From: Escherichia coli
Lineage (GTDB): Bacteria > Pseudomonadota > Gammaproteobacteria > Enterobacterales > Enterobacteriaceae
Direction: 5' to 3'
NCBI RefSeq assembly: GCF_036503815.1
Contig: NZ_AP027764.1
Coordinates: 3,472,001 to 3,536,000 of the forward strand
DNA length: 64,000 bases
Positions 53,121 through 63,822 of this stretch are shown here, one piece after another (the first letter of the stretch is position 1; each line of letters starts with the position of its first letter). Made by a program: the position numbers and the translations under genes. The notes under the pieces are model-generated. The model saw nothing but the letters and a program-made list of their open reading frames with translations, did not search any database and had not been told where the DNA came from.

Positions 53121-54486
53121 GCAGCGTTTTAAACACCACAAACAGGAACACAATCCACACTGGCAGCAAAATCGCTGACAAGCGCATATCATCCATCGTG
53201 CACATCAGCAGCAAAATCATGCCGAGGAAGGCAATGCAGAGATAATTGCCGAATGGATAAAGCAGCGCTTTAAACTGTGTTTCACGCCCCTGACGTCGCA
53301 TCGCCGCGCGAAAACGCAGATGCGCCAGACAGATCATAATCCAGTTCAACAGCAACGTTGCCACCACCAGCGCCATCAACAGACCAAACGCTTTTTGCGG
53401 CAGCAGATAGTTGATCAACACCACCAGCGAAGTGATAGCCCCAGAAAGTATCAGCGAGTTGATCGGCACACCGCGATGGCTAACGCGGGTAAGAAACTTC
53501 GGCGCATTACCCTGCACAGAAAGGCCAAACAGCATGCGGCTGTTGGAGTAAACCCCACTGTTATAGACCGACAACGATGCCACCAGAATGACGAAATTCA
53601 GCGCAGAAGCCACCACATTGCTGTCGAGATTATGGAAAATCATCACAAACGGGCTACTGTTAGATTTCACTTCCACCCACGGGTAGAGTGCCAGTAATAC
53701 CACCAGCGAACCGATATAAAACAGCAGGATGCGATAAACCACCTGATTTACCGCTTTTGGAATACTTTTTTCCGGATCGCGCGCTTCAGCGGCAGTAATC
53801 CCAATCAGCTCCAGCCCGCCGAAGGAAAACATGATCACCGCCAGGGACAAAATCAGCCCATTCCAGCCCGTGGCAAAGAAACCACCGTAGCGCCAGAGGT
53901 TGTCGATACTGGCTTTCTCACCGCCGTGACCAGAAAACAGCAGCCACAGGCCAAAGCCGATCATACCGATGATCGCCAACACTTTAATCAGCGCAAACCA
54001 GAACTCAGTTTCACCATATAAGCGCACATTCACCAGGTTAACAGCGTTGATGATAATAAAGAAGGCGGCAGCCCAAATCCACGTTGGAACATCCGGGAAC
54101 CAGTACTGCATATAGATGCCCGCAGCGGTCAGCTCAGCCATCCCCACCAGTACGAACATCACCCAGTAGTTCCAGCCTGAGAGGAAGCCCGCAAACGGTC
54201 CCCAGTATTTATAGGCAAAGTGGGCAAACGAACCGGATACCGGCTCCTCAACCACCATCTCGCCAAGCTGGCGCATAATCAGGAAAGCAATGATCCCGGC
54301 GACGCCGTAGCCCAACAATACAGCCGGACCTGCCATCTGAATCGCCGGGCCAATGCCAAGAAACAGACCAGTACCAATAGCGCCACCCAGCGCAATCAGT
54401 TGAATATGACGGTTATGTAATCCGCGATGAAGCGTCGGCTCTTTATTCGACGCAGTATCTTCCGATACGGTTGACGCGTTTTTCAC
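53110..54486 (-). CDS. pheP: Phenylalanine-specific permease PheP
   Basis: A 458-residue amino acid-polyamine-organocation (APC) permease with 12 helices, importing phenylalanine with protons. The family pattern is clear: IALGGAIGTGLFLGIG near residue 35 and the conserved FSFGGLELIGITAAEARDPEK region near residue 225. I chose the GTG at 54486, preceded by AGGGGAAA, giving the usual length; an ATG at 54522 adds 12 residues. The gene ends inside a REP. Confidence 0.93.
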   Translation of the reverse strand: MKNASTVSEDTASNKEPTLHRGLHNRHIQLIALGGAIGTGLFLGIGPAIQMAGPAVLLGYGVAGIIAFLIMRQLGEMVVEEPVSGSFAHFAYKYWGPFAGFLSGWNYWVMFVLVGMAELTAAGIYMQYWFPDVPTWIWAAAFFIIINAVNLVNVRLYGETEFWFALIKVLAIIGMIGFGLWLLFSGHGGEKASIDNLWRYGGFFATGWNGLILSLAVIMFSFGGLELIGITAAEARDPEKSIPKAVNQVVYRILLFYIGSLVVLLALYPWVEVKSNSSPFVMIFHNLDSNVVASALNFVILVASLSVYNSGVYSNSRMLFGLSVQGNAPKFLTRVSHRGVPINSLILSGAITSLVVLINYLLPQKAFGLLMALVVATLLLNWIMICLAHLRFRAAMRRQGRETQFKALLYPFGNYLCIAFLGMILLLMCTMDDMRLSAILLPVWIVFLFVVFKTLRRK

Positions 54487-54587
54487 GCCTTTCCCCTGTG
54501 TGTCTTTTTTGTTGAGGGGCACCTTTTAACATTTAGTGCCCATCGTCGCAAGACACAATCCACGCGGTTAAACCGGGTATCCTGCTT

Positions 54588-57500
54588 TTATTTCCGTACC
54601 CGATGTCGGTGCAGCCACATCAGCTTATACGCCGCCGGGATAATAAACAGCGACAGCAAAGGTGCGGTGATCATGCCGCCAATCATCGGCGCGGCAATCC
54701 GGCTCATCACCTCTGAACCTGCCCCCGTTCCCCACAAAATCGGCAGCAGACCCGCGATAATCACCGCCACCGTCATCGCTTTCGGGCGCACACGCAGCAC
54801 TGCGCCGTGATACAACGCCTCATCCAGCTTCTGCTCGCTGAATGTTTGCGGATTATCCAGGGATGGATCTGCCTCTATGGCGTGACGTAAATACATCAAC
54901 ATCACCACGCCAAATTCGGCGGCGACCCCGGCGAGGGCGATAAAGCCAGTGCCCGTCGCCACGGAAAGATGAAAGCCCATCCACCACAGCAACCAGATGC
55001 CGCCCACCAGCGCAAACGGTACGCTGCTGATAATCAGCAACGCTTCGCCCACCCGACGGAACGCCAGATACAACAGCACGAAGATGATCATCAACGTCAT
55101 CGGCACCATGAGTTTCAGCTTGTGGTTGGCACGCTCCAGCAACTCGAACTGCCCGGAGAATGCCACGCTGGTGCCCGGTTTTAACTGCACTTTCTCGGCA
55201 ATCGCTTTTTGCAAATCGTGAACCACCGACACCATGTCACGATCGCGGGCATCGATATAAATCCAGCTTGTCGGGCGCGCATTCTCGGTTTTCAGCATCG
55301 ACGGTCCGGTAGAGACTTTAACGTCGGCCACATCCGCCAGGGTGATTTGCTGCTTCATCGGCGTCAGGATCGGTAGCTGGCGCAGCGCCTGTGGGCTATC
55401 GCGCCAGCTTTGCGGATAACGCAGATTAATTGGATAACGGGCAATCCCTTCCACCGTTTCACCAACCATCGCCCCACCCACCGCAGATGTCACAAACAAC
55501 TGCACATCCGCCACCGTCATACCGTAACGGGCGGCTTTTTCACGGTTGATCTCAACGTTGATATAGCGCCCACCTTCCAGACGTTCAGCAAGGGCTGAAG
55601 CCACGCCTGGCACCGTTCGCGCCACTTCTTCAATTTGCTCCGCCATCGCGTCGATATCCGCCAGCACAGTGCCGGAAACTTTAATGCCGATAGGGCTTTT
55701 AATGCCGGTCGAGAGCATATCGATACGGTTACGGATTGGCGGCACCCACAGATTCGCCAGCCCCGGCAGACGCACGGTGTTGTCCAGTTCCTCAATGATT
55801 TTGTCCATCGTCATGCCTGGCCGCCACTGATCCTGTGGCTTAAGCTGGATGGTCGTTTCTACCATCTCCAGCGGTGCGGAGTCGGTGGCGGTTTCCGCTT
55901 TCCCGGTTTTGCCAAACACCCGCGCCACTTCCGGCACGCTCATAATCAGCTTGTCGGTTTTTTGCAGCATACTCGCCGCCTCCGCTGCGGAAATCCCCGG
56001 CAGCGTCGATGGCATATACAACAAGTCGCCTTCATTGATCTGCGGTAAAAATTCCCCGCCAACTTTATTGAGCGGCCAGAGAACCGTAAGCACCGAAAGC
56101 GCTGCCACCAGCAGCGTGGTTTTCGGCCAGTGTAGTACTTTCAGCAACAGCGGATGATAAACACGAATCAAAAAGCGATTGAGCGGGTTACTGCTTTCTG
56201 GCGGAATTTTGCCACGGATCCAGTAGCCCATCAGGATGGGGATCACTACGATCGCCAGCAGCGCCGCGCCCGCCATCGCATACGTTTTGGTGAACGCCAG
56301 CGGGCCAAACAGACGCCCTTCCTGCCCTTCCAGGGTGAAGATCGGGATAAACGACAGCGTGATAATCAGCAGACTGATAAACAGCGCTGGCCCCACTTCA
56401 ACAGATGCATCGGTGATCACCTGCCAGCGCGTTTTATTATCCAGCGTGGCGTCAGGATGCTGGTGCTGCCACTCTTCCAGCCGTTTATGCGCATTCTCGA
56501 TCATGACGATAGCGGCATCGACCATCGCCCCGACGGCAATCGCAATACCGCCCAGCGACATAATATTGGCATTCAGTCCCTGGAAGTGCATGACAATAAA
56601 AGCAATACACAACCCCAGCGGCAACGAAATAATCGCCACCAGCGCCGAGCGCACATGCCAGAGAAACAGCGCGCAGACTACCGCCACCACAATAAACTCT
56701 TCCAGCAGCTTGCCGCTGAGGTTGTCGATGGCACGGTCAATAAGCTGGCTGCGATCGTATGTTGTAACTATCTCCACGCCTTCCGGCAGACTGCTTTTCA
56801 GCGTTTCCAGTTTGTCCTTCACGGCGGCGATCACTTCACGGGCGTTTTTGCCGGAACGCAGGATCACCACCCCGCCCGCCACTTCGCCTTCACCATTGAG
56901 TTCGGCAATGCCCCGGCGCATCTCCGGGCCAACCTGGACCTTCGCAACATCACGCAGATAAACGGGCACACCATTTTCGCTGGCTTTTAAAACGATGTGA
57001 TTAAAGTCGTCGAGCGTTTGCAGATAGCCGCTGGCGCGCACCATATATTCCGCTTCCGCCAGTTCGATCGACGAACCGCCCGCTTCCTGGTTTGAAGCAT
57101 CCAGCGCATTTTTCACTTCGGCGAGACTGATGCCATACTGCGCCAGGCGCTGAGGATCGATAACCACCTGATACTCTTTCACCACACCGCCCACCGACGC
57201 CACTTCCGCAACGTCAGGGATGGTTTTCAGCTCATATTTGAGAAACCAGTCCTGCAATGAACGTAAATCGGCCAGATCGTGCTTACCGCTGCGATCCACC
57301 AGCGCGTATTCATAGATCCAGCCAACACCCGTGGCATCTGGCCCCAACTCGGCGCTGACTCCCGCAGGCAGCTTACCCTGTACCTGGTTGAGGTACTCCA
57401 GCACCCGCGAGCGCGCCCAGTACGGATCGGTGCCATCTTCGAAAATGACATATACATAAGAGTCGCCAAACTGCGAGAAACCGCGCACAGTCTTCGCGCC

Positions 57501-57731
57501 AGGTACTGACAACATGGTGGTGGTTAGTGGATAAGTCACCTGATTTTCAACGATTTGCGGTGCCTGACCGGGATAGCTGGTTTTAATAATCACCTGCACA
57601 TCGGAGAGATCCGGCAGCGCATCCACTGGCGTGTTAATGATAGTCCAGGTGCCCCAGATACTCAGAAACAACGCGCCCATCAGCACCAGAAAACGGTTCG
57701 CCACCGAGCGACGAATAATCCATTCAATCAT
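54588..57731 (-). CDS. cusA: Copper/silver efflux RND transporter CusA
   Basis: A 1047-residue heavy-metal RND pump with 12 helices and two large periplasmic loops. The transmembrane proton-relay acids are in GAMVDAAIVMIENAHKRLEEW near residue 405, and the methionines needed for Cu(I)/Ag(I) are in the periplasmic part (family: M573, M623, M672). It forms CusCBA with CusB and CusC. It starts 11 nt after cusB and ends the operon. Confidence 0.96.
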   Translation of the reverse strand: MIEWIIRRSVANRFLVLMGALFLSIWGTWTIINTPVDALPDLSDVQVIIKTSYPGQAPQIVENQVTYPLTTTMLSVPGAKTVRGFSQFGDSYVYVIFEDGTDPYWARSRVLEYLNQVQGKLPAGVSAELGPDATGVGWIYEYALVDRSGKHDLADLRSLQDWFLKYELKTIPDVAEVASVGGVVKEYQVVIDPQRLAQYGISLAEVKNALDASNQEAGGSSIELAEAEYMVRASGYLQTLDDFNHIVLKASENGVPVYLRDVAKVQVGPEMRRGIAELNGEGEVAGGVVILRSGKNAREVIAAVKDKLETLKSSLPEGVEIVTTYDRSQLIDRAIDNLSGKLLEEFIVVAVVCALFLWHVRSALVAIISLPLGLCIAFIVMHFQGLNANIMSLGGIAIAVGAMVDAAIVMIENAHKRLEEWQHQHPDATLDNKTRWQVITDASVEVGPALFISLLIITLSFIPIFTLEGQEGRLFGPLAFTKTYAMAGAALLAIVVIPILMGYWIRGKIPPESSNPLNRFLIRVYHPLLLKVLHWPKTTLLVAALSVLTVLWPLNKVGGEFLPQINEGDLLYMPSTLPGISAAEAASMLQKTDKLIMSVPEVARVFGKTGKAETATDSAPLEMVETTIQLKPQDQWRPGMTMDKIIEELDNTVRLPGLANLWVPPIRNRIDMLSTGIKSPIGIKVSGTVLADIDAMAEQIEEVARTVPGVASALAERLEGGRYINVEINREKAARYGMTVADVQLFVTSAVGGAMVGETVEGIARYPINLRYPQSWRDSPQALRQLPILTPMKQQITLADVADVKVSTGPSMLKTENARPTSWIYIDARDRDMVSVVHDLQKAIAEKVQLKPGTSVAFSGQFELLERANHKLKLMVPMTLMIIFVLLYLAFRRVGEALLIISSVPFALVGGIWLLWWMGFHLSVATGTGFIALAGVAAEFGVVMLMYLRHAIEADPSLDNPQTFSEQKLDEALYHGAVLRVRPKAMTVAVIIAGLLPILWGTGAGSEVMSRIAAPMIGGMITAPLLSLFIIPAAYKLMWLHRHRVRK

Positions 57732-57742
57732 TGGTTATTCCC

Positions 57743-58966
57743 TCAATGCGCATGGGTAGCACTTTCAGAGCGCATCCGCTCCAGTGCGCCAGAAATATTG
57801 GCTTCAGAATCAATCAGGAACAGGCCGCTGGAAACCACCTTTTCACCTTCCGCCAGACCAGAACGTAGCGCGGTGACGCCTTGCGACGCCTGGAAAACAG
57901 CAACGCGTTTCGGTACAAAGCGCCCGTCGGCATCAACGGTAATCACCCGCTGTTCGTTACCAGTATCAATCAGTGCCTGTGACGGAATGAGCAGCATCGG
58001 TTCGCTGGCGGTGTTGAGTTGCAACCAGGCGTTCATTCCCGGTTTTAGCGCTTCGTCAGCGTTGTCGACTTCCAGACGCAGTTGCAGCGTGCGGGTCGCA
58101 GCATCCACGCCGGGTAACAGCGTCCATTTGCGGATGGTGAGAGTTTTATCCGGTCGCGCCGGAACGGTGAGCGTAAACTGCGAGGCATCTTTCACCAGCC
58201 AGGCGATGGACTCCGGGATCGCAGCAGTGACCCACACCGGGTCCATACCCTGAATTTTCGCGACCACGTTATCTTTGGCGATATTCATTCCCGCACGCAG
58301 ATCAAACGCAGTGATCACGCCATCAATAGGGGCTTTGAGCGTAAAGCGAGTCTGGATTTTTTGCGTGGTAATCAGGCGGCGAATATCGGCCTCCGGCATT
58401 CCCGCCAGTCTCAACCGCTCAAGAATGCCTTCAGTCTGGGTCGCCGTCCCGCCGGTTTCGCGCAGCAGTAAATACTCACTCTGCGCTTCCACCCAGTCGG
58501 GAATGGTCAGGTCGAGAAGCGGTGTGCCCTTTTGCACTTTATCGCCCACGGTGAGCGGATACACCTTGTCGATAAACCCGGCGGCGCGGGCCTGCACAAT
58601 GGCAAACTGATACTCGTTGTAACTCACATTCGCTGGGAAACTCTGGGCAAAAGTCAGCGGCCCGCGCGTGACGGTCGCCATTTTCACCCCCAGATTTTGC
58701 GTCTGGGTCGGGTCAATGCGCACACCAGACGCAGAACTCTCTTCATCGGCATATTTCGGCACCAGATCCATATCCATAAACGGCGATTTACCTGGTTTAT
58801 CGAACCGCGTATTGGGATACATTGGGTCGTACCAGAATAAGACTTTACGTTCTGCGGTCGACGTTTTTTCTGCGGGCGGTTCAGCCTTTGCAAACCAGGT
58901 AAAACCTGCCGCAGAAATAATACCGCCCGCGATCATGCTGCCGATAATAAGCGCGATTTTTTTCAT
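57743..58966 (-). CDS. cusB: Copper/silver efflux adaptor CusB
   Basis: A 407-residue periplasmic membrane-fusion protein linking CusA and CusC. An N-terminal signal/anchor helix (about 5-25) precedes a metal-binding segment with methionines (WYDPMYPNTRF ... PFMDMDLV), where CusF hands over Cu(I). The barrel-sandwich and alpha-hairpin region follows (TVGDKVQKGTPLL). It begins 15 nt after cusF. Confidence 0.95.
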   Translation of the reverse strand: MKKIALIIGSMIAGGIISAAGFTWFAKAEPPAEKTSTAERKVLFWYDPMYPNTRFDKPGKSPFMDMDLVPKYADEESSASGVRIDPTQTQNLGVKMATVTRGPLTFAQSFPANVSYNEYQFAIVQARAAGFIDKVYPLTVGDKVQKGTPLLDLTIPDWVEAQSEYLLLRETGGTATQTEGILERLRLAGMPEADIRRLITTQKIQTRFTLKAPIDGVITAFDLRAGMNIAKDNVVAKIQGMDPVWVTAAIPESIAWLVKDASQFTLTVPARPDKTLTIRKWTLLPGVDAATRTLQLRLEVDNADEALKPGMNAWLQLNTASEPMLLIPSQALIDTGNEQRVITVDADGRFVPKRVAVFQASQGVTALRSGLAEGEKVVSSGLFLIDSEANISGALERMRSESATHAH

Positions 58967-58981
58967 CTCATTAAACCTGGG

Positions 58982-59314
58982 TTACTGGCTGACTTTAATA
59001 TCCTGTAATAAAGAAAGGTTGCCCTGCTGGACAAAATTAAACGCTACTTTGTCGCCAGTTTTAATTTCACTCATTTTCGTCTGCGGGGTGATGGTAAAGC
59101 GCATGGTCATCTCCGGCCAGTTCACGGCAGCAATCGGATCGTGATGGATGGTGATTTTTTTGCTTTCCAGATCAACACCTTTTACCACACCGGTGGCGCT
59201 AATAACCTGTGGTTGTGCTTCGCTCATGGTTTCATGGTGATGTTCGTTAGCCTGGGCATTAAAGCCAATAACAGTAAACAGACTGAACATTGCAACTTGC
59301 AGTGCTTTTTTCAT
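58982..59314 (-). CDS. cusF: Periplasmic copper/silver chaperone CusF
   Basis: A 110-residue periplasmic metallochaperone. A signal peptide of about 22 residues ends near AQA. The metal site is formed by the His in TIHHDPI, the Trp in VNWPEM and two Met in EMTM (family: H36, W44, M47, M49 of the mature protein). It is encoded between cusC and cusB. Confidence 0.96.
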   Translation of the reverse strand: MKKALQVAMFSLFTVIGFNAQANEHHHETMSEAQPQVISATGVVKGVDLESKKITIHHDPIAAVNWPEMTMRFTITPQTKMSEIKTGDKVAFNFVQQGNLSLLQDIKVSQ

Positions 59315-59337
59315 TTATTCTCTCCTGGAGTTAAAAT

Positions 59338-60720
59338 TTATTGCTGCCAACCGCCACCCAGGGCGGTATATAAGGAAACTTCGTTAACCTGACGGGCATA
59401 ATTCAGGTCGAGTAAAGTTTGTCGGGTTGCAAATAAGGAACGCTCGGCATCCAGCACTTCCAGATAACTTACCGCGCCGTGCTGATATAATGCCCGCGCC
59501 CGTTGCAACGTAATTTGCAGCGACGCCAGATAACGCTGCTGGGCGCTGATTTGATCGTTCAGGCTTTTACGTAATGCAAGCGCATCTGCCACTTCTTTAA
59601 AGGCGTTCTGAATTTTCTGTTCATAATTCACCACCGACTGCTGCTGGCGAATTTCGGCGATATCCAGATTGGCCTGGTTGCGTCCGGCATTAAAAATGGG
59701 GATCTCAATTTTAGGAATAAAATTCCACATCCCGCTGCTGGCGTTAAATAATGACGACAGATCGCTACTGGCGGTTGATATTCCGCTGGTCAGGCTTATA
59801 GACGGGAAAAATGCCGCACGCGCAGCACCAATATTGGCATTAGCCGCCATTAATGCGTGTTCAGCTTCCATAATATCCGGGCGCTGCAATAAGATTTGCG
59901 ACGACAAGCCCGCCGATAATTTAACGCTTTGCAGGCTGTCGCTGTTTACTGTCTGCGCTTGCGGCAGCTTGCCGTAGTTTCCCAATAACAGTTGCAATGC
60001 ATTATTCGCCTGCGCCAGTTCCCCCTGACGTTTAGCGATATCACTGCGGGTACTTTCTATCACCCCGCGAGCCTGTTCCAGCGCCAGAACATTGCTGCTA
60101 CCGGTCAACAGTTGTTTTTCAACAAACGCATATGACTGCTGATAATTACGCAGCGTTTCTTCGGCTATTTGTAATTGCGCATAAGCCAGTTGCTGATTGA
60201 AATAGCTTTGCGCGACATTAGAAACCAGCAGAATATGCACCGCGCGCTGAGCTTCCTCAGTGGCTAAATAATTTTGTCGCTCGGCTTCGCTCATGTTCTT
60301 TAAGCGACCGAAAAAATCGAGATCAAAGCTGGCGTTAAGGCCAGTCGAGAACTCCCGCGTCGTGGCTGAATCGCCTTTAAGATTGCCGCTCCAGCTGCCG
60401 CTGCCCTCGCCATTGAGCTGTGGGTAGCGGTCGGCATCGGTCAGACGATATTGCGCCCGTGCTTCCTGCACTTTCAGCGTCGCCATGCGCAAATCCCGAT
60501 TATTCACCAGCGCCTCGCTAATCAGCGTCTTCACCTGATTATCAACAAAAAAGGTGCGCCAGCCCGCGTTCTGGTAGTTATCTACCGCGTTAACCAGGCC
60601 GTTCTGGCTGAGTGAGAACTGCTGCGGCACAGGCATTGCCGGACGCTGATATTCCGGTGCCAAAGAACAACCGGTTAACGCAAGGGCCACACAAAATGGC
60701 AGAAGTTTACAAGGAAACAT
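59338..60720 (-). CDS. cusC: Copper/silver efflux outer-membrane channel CusC
   Basis: A TolC-family outer-membrane factor of 460 residues. The signal peptide ends in a lipobox (LTGC), so the mature protein is lipidated at the cysteine near residue 18. Four long helices repeat in the usual two halves (EARAQYRLTDADRYPQL; GAARAAFFPSISL). I chose the ATG at 60720; a GTG two codons upstream opens the same frame. First gene of cusCFBA, divergent from cusRS. Confidence 0.95.
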   Translation of the reverse strand: MFPCKLLPFCVALALTGCSLAPEYQRPAMPVPQQFSLSQNGLVNAVDNYQNAGWRTFFVDNQVKTLISEALVNNRDLRMATLKVQEARAQYRLTDADRYPQLNGEGSGSWSGNLKGDSATTREFSTGLNASFDLDFFGRLKNMSEAERQNYLATEEAQRAVHILLVSNVAQSYFNQQLAYAQLQIAEETLRNYQQSYAFVEKQLLTGSSNVLALEQARGVIESTRSDIAKRQGELAQANNALQLLLGNYGKLPQAQTVNSDSLQSVKLSAGLSSQILLQRPDIMEAEHALMAANANIGAARAAFFPSISLTSGISTASSDLSSLFNASSGMWNFIPKIEIPIFNAGRNQANLDIAEIRQQQSVVNYEQKIQNAFKEVADALALRKSLNDQISAQQRYLASLQITLQRARALYQHGAVSYLEVLDAERSLFATRQTLLDLNYARQVNEVSLYTALGGGWQQ

Positions 60721-60789
60721 AGGCACATAATTTCTGGTGATTTTATGCCACCAACTTTACTCGCCAGGCTCTGATTTTCCGGTGACAGG

Positions 60790-60811
60790 AAAATGACAAT
60801 ACTGTCATTTT
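60790..60811. promoter_or_regulatory. CusR box between cusC and cusR
   Basis: A perfect inverted repeat, AAAATGACA, four bases, then TGTCATTTT. It lies 69 bp upstream of cusC and 65 bp before cusR, and matches the known CusR operator, so it should control both operons. Confidence 0.92.
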
Positions 60812-60876
60812 GCCAATAAGCGATTGCCATCTGATCCCGCTACTCTAGAATTGCCCGGGCAACATGCGGAGGAAAT

Positions 60877-61560
60877 ATGAAACTGTTGATTGTCGAAGAT
60901 GAAAAGAAAACCGGCGAATACTTAACCAAAGGGTTAACCGAGGCCGGTTTTGTGGTTGATTTGGCCGATAACGGGCTGAATGGATACCATCTGGCGATGA
61001 CAGGTGATTATGACCTGATAATCCTAGATATTATGCTGCCGGACGTGAACGGCTGGGATATCGTGCGTATGTTGCGTTCCGCCAATAAAGGGATGCCGAT
61101 TCTGTTGCTTACCGCGCTTGGCACCATTGAACATCGCGTCAAGGGGCTGGAGTTGGGGGCAGATGACTACCTGGTGAAGCCGTTCGCTTTTGCTGAACTG
61201 CTGGCACGGGTGCGCACTCTACTGCGGCGCGGGGCGGCGGTAATTATCGAAAGTCAGTTTCAGGTTGCCGACCTGATGGTCGATCTCGTTAGCCGCAAAG
61301 TCACCCGCAGCGGCACGCGCATCACTTTGACCAGTAAAGAATTTACTCTGCTGGAGTTTTTCCTCCGCCATCAGGGTGAAGTGCTGCCCCGCTCGCTTAT
61401 CGCCTCGCAGGTGTGGGACATGAATTTCGACAGCGACACTAACGCTATTGATGTGGCGGTGAAGCGGCTACGCGGCAAAATCGACAATGATTTCGAGCCA
61501 AAGTTAATTCAGACCGTACGCGGCGTAGGTTACATGCTTGAGGTGCCGGATGGCCAGTAA
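60877..61560 (+). CDS. cusR: Copper response regulator CusR
   Basis: A 227-residue OmpR/PhoB-type regulator. The receiver domain has the acidic pair at E8-D9, the phosphoacceptor D51 in LIILDIML, T79-A80 and K101 (YLVKPF). The C-terminal winged-helix domain ends with [13 protein letters not shown] precedes the ATG. Activated by CusS, it binds the palindrome upstream. It overlaps cusS by 11 nt. Confidence 0.96.
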
Positions 61561-62998
61561 GCCGTTTCAGCGCCCGTTTTCGCTGGCAACCCGCCTGACC
61601 TTTTTTATCAGCCTTGCCACCATTGCAGCGTTTTTCGTCTTTGCCTGGATCATGATCCACTCGGTAAAAGTGCATTTTGCCGAGCAGGATATTAATGATT
61701 TAAAAGAGATTAGCGCCACATTCAAGCGCGTTCTTAATCATCCCGAAGAGACACAAGCCCGACGCTTAATGACGCTGGAAGATATCGTCAGTGGTTATTC
61801 CAACATGTTGATTTCTCTGGCAGATAGCCACGGTAAAACGGTGTATCACTCCCCCGGTGCGCCGGATATCCGCGAGTTTGCACGTGATGCCATACCCGAT
61901 AAAGACGCTCGGAGCGGCGAGGTGTATCTCCTTTCCGGCCCGACAATGATGATGCCAGGCCACGGTCACGGGCATATGGAACACAGCAACTGGCGGATGA
62001 TTAACTTGCCGGTTGGCCCGTTGGTGGACGGCAAACCGATTTATACGCTCTACATCGCGCTGTCTATCGATTTTCATCTTCATTACATTAATGATTTGAT
62101 GAATAAACTTATTATGACAGCATCGATCATCAGCATCCTGATCGTCTTTATCGTGCTGTTGGCGGTACATAAAGGCCACGCGCCAATTCGCAGCGTCAGC
62201 CGTCAAATCCAGAACATTACCTCGAAAGATCTCGACGTTCGCCTCGATCCACAGACCGTGCCCATTGAACTGGAACAACTGGTGCTGTCGTTCAACCATA
62301 TGATCGAGCGTATCGAGGATGTCTTTACCCGCCAGTCCAATTTCTCAGCGGATATCGCCCACGAAATTCGCACGCCGATTACGAATCTCATAACGCAAAC
62401 GGAAATCGCCCTCAGCCAGTCGCGCAGCCAGAAGGAGCTGGAAGATGTGCTCTACTCTAATCTCGAAGAGCTGACGCGAATGGCGAAAATGGTCAGCGAT
62501 ATGCTGTTTCTCGCTCAGGCCGATAACAACCAGTTAATCCCCGAAAAGAAAATGCTCAACCTGGCGGATGAAGTTGGCAAAGTGTTCGATTTTTTCGAGG
62601 CGTTAGCGGAAGATCGCGGCGTAGCACTACGGTTTGTTGGCGACAAATGTCAGGTTGCGGGCGATCCGCTGATGCTGCGCCGGGCGCTAAGCAACCTGCT
62701 TTCTAACGCCCTGCGTTATACGCCGCCCGGAGAGGCAATTGTAGTGCGCTGCCAGACGGTCGATCACCAGGTGCAAGTTACCGTCGAAAACCCCGGTACG
62801 CCCATTGCGCCCGAGCACTTACCGCGTTTGTTTGACCGTTTCTACCGCGTTGATCCTTCCCGCCAGCGAAAAGGTGAAGGTAGCGGCATTGGGCTGGCGA
62901 TAGTGAAATCGATTGTTGTCGCGCATAAAGGCACGGTTGCGGTAACGTCAGATGCGCGGGGGACAAGGTTTGTTATCGGGCTACCGGAGAGGGAGTGA
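61550..62998 (+). CDS. cusS: Copper/silver sensor histidine kinase CusS
   Basis: A 482-residue sensor kinase with two membrane helices (about 15-37 and 185-205), around a periplasmic metal-binding domain with a His/Met-rich stretch ([14 protein letters not shown]). A HAMP domain, the phosphoacceptor motif [12 protein letters not shown], the N box, and the G boxes ([11 protein letters not shown]) follow. I chose the ATG at 61550, which overlaps the cusR end; a TTG four codons earlier is less likely. The C-terminus ends LPERE, slightly longer than my recollection of K-12. Confidence 0.94.
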
Positions 62999-63213
62999 TT
63001 GGTCAGATAATGCAGTGGATGTTAATTGAATTGAGAATTAGCTATTTCGTCACGAGAAAAAGCGTAAAATCCGTTTCGTGCAGATGGTGAGTTTTATCAG
63101 GGTATGGCGCTAGCGCAACTGCCTTCGGATAATATATATAGTGTGAATGTATACCCCAGATAACTTCACCATCCAAATATATTCTTGAGATTAAAATATC
63201 GTATATTAATCGT
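62999..63213. other. Gap after cusS with a possible toxin-gene remnant
   Basis: 215 bp of AT-rich DNA. A stop-to-stop frame at 63068-63163 reads PFRADGEFYQGMALAQLPSD and then NIYSVNVYPR before a TAA, protein-like composition with no start codon before it. It ends 51 nt before the putative immunity gene, the usual spacing of a toxin C-terminus and its immunity gene. I cannot identify the family. Confidence 0.3.
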
Positions 63214-63693
63214 ATGGGTGAAAATCCTGTTAATATTTTAACGAATCATGAGTACTATAAAGTGGAAAAAATCATAGAACAGATAAAACCATTCTGGACA
63301 AAATATGATTCTTTGTCAGAAAAAGATATGATGTTGTTAGAGTCCAATTTCACGCATCGTTTTCCAGAAGATATGAAAGAGTTTTTTCTGTGGTCTAACG
63401 GTGGAGCAGGTAAATTTCACAATATTTACATTTCCTTGTGGCCATTAGACGAAATCAAGGAATTAAATGATGGTTATTTAATCAATCATTATCTAGGTGA
63501 ACAGTTCATGGCTTTTGGTTCTGATGGTGGGCCGATATGTTTTTTACTGGATTATCGTAATCCAGAACACACCAGAATATCTTCCGTAAATTTTGGTGAC
63601 CTGGATATAGCTGAAGTAAAACAAATAGCAATTTCATTCGATGTTTTTTTAGAGTTGGCAGGAAATGGAGAAATTATAAGTAATAATTTATAA
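63214..63693 (+). CDS. SMI1/KNR4 (SUKH)-like protein, putative immunity protein
   Basis: 159 residues with the SUKH-type pattern: LSEKDMMLLESNFTHRFPED, then EFFLWSNGGAG, a SLWPLDEIKELND segment, MAFGSDGGPICFLLDYR and the late FDVFLELAG. Many SUKH proteins protect against nuclease-type toxins of Rhs, CDI or T6SS systems. The gene is strongly AT-rich compared with the cus genes, which suggests transfer. No intact toxin gene is seen beside it in the window. The start context is weak; an inner ATG may be used. Confidence 0.72.
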   Translation: MGENPVNILTNHEYYKVEKIIEQIKPFWTKYDSLSEKDMMLLESNFTHRFPEDMKEFFLWSNGGAGKFHNIYISLWPLDEIKELNDGYLINHYLGEQFMAFGSDGGPICFLLDYRNPEHTRISSVNFGDLDIAEVKQIAISFDVFLELAGNGEIISNNL

Positions 63694-63822
63694 TCAAGTA
63701 ATTTCCCCTCACGCTGGCGATTGTCGTGGAATGCAGCGAAATTAATTTTATGAATAATAAAGTATTAGGGCAGGATTAAGACATAAGATACGGATAAAAT
63801 TCTCATATACAAAGGATTACGA

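Noticed and set aside
54588..57731. Antisense frames under cusA (278 and 241 codons)
   Set aside because: Shadows of the GC-biased cusA frame; no motif or ribosome site, and they overlap each other.
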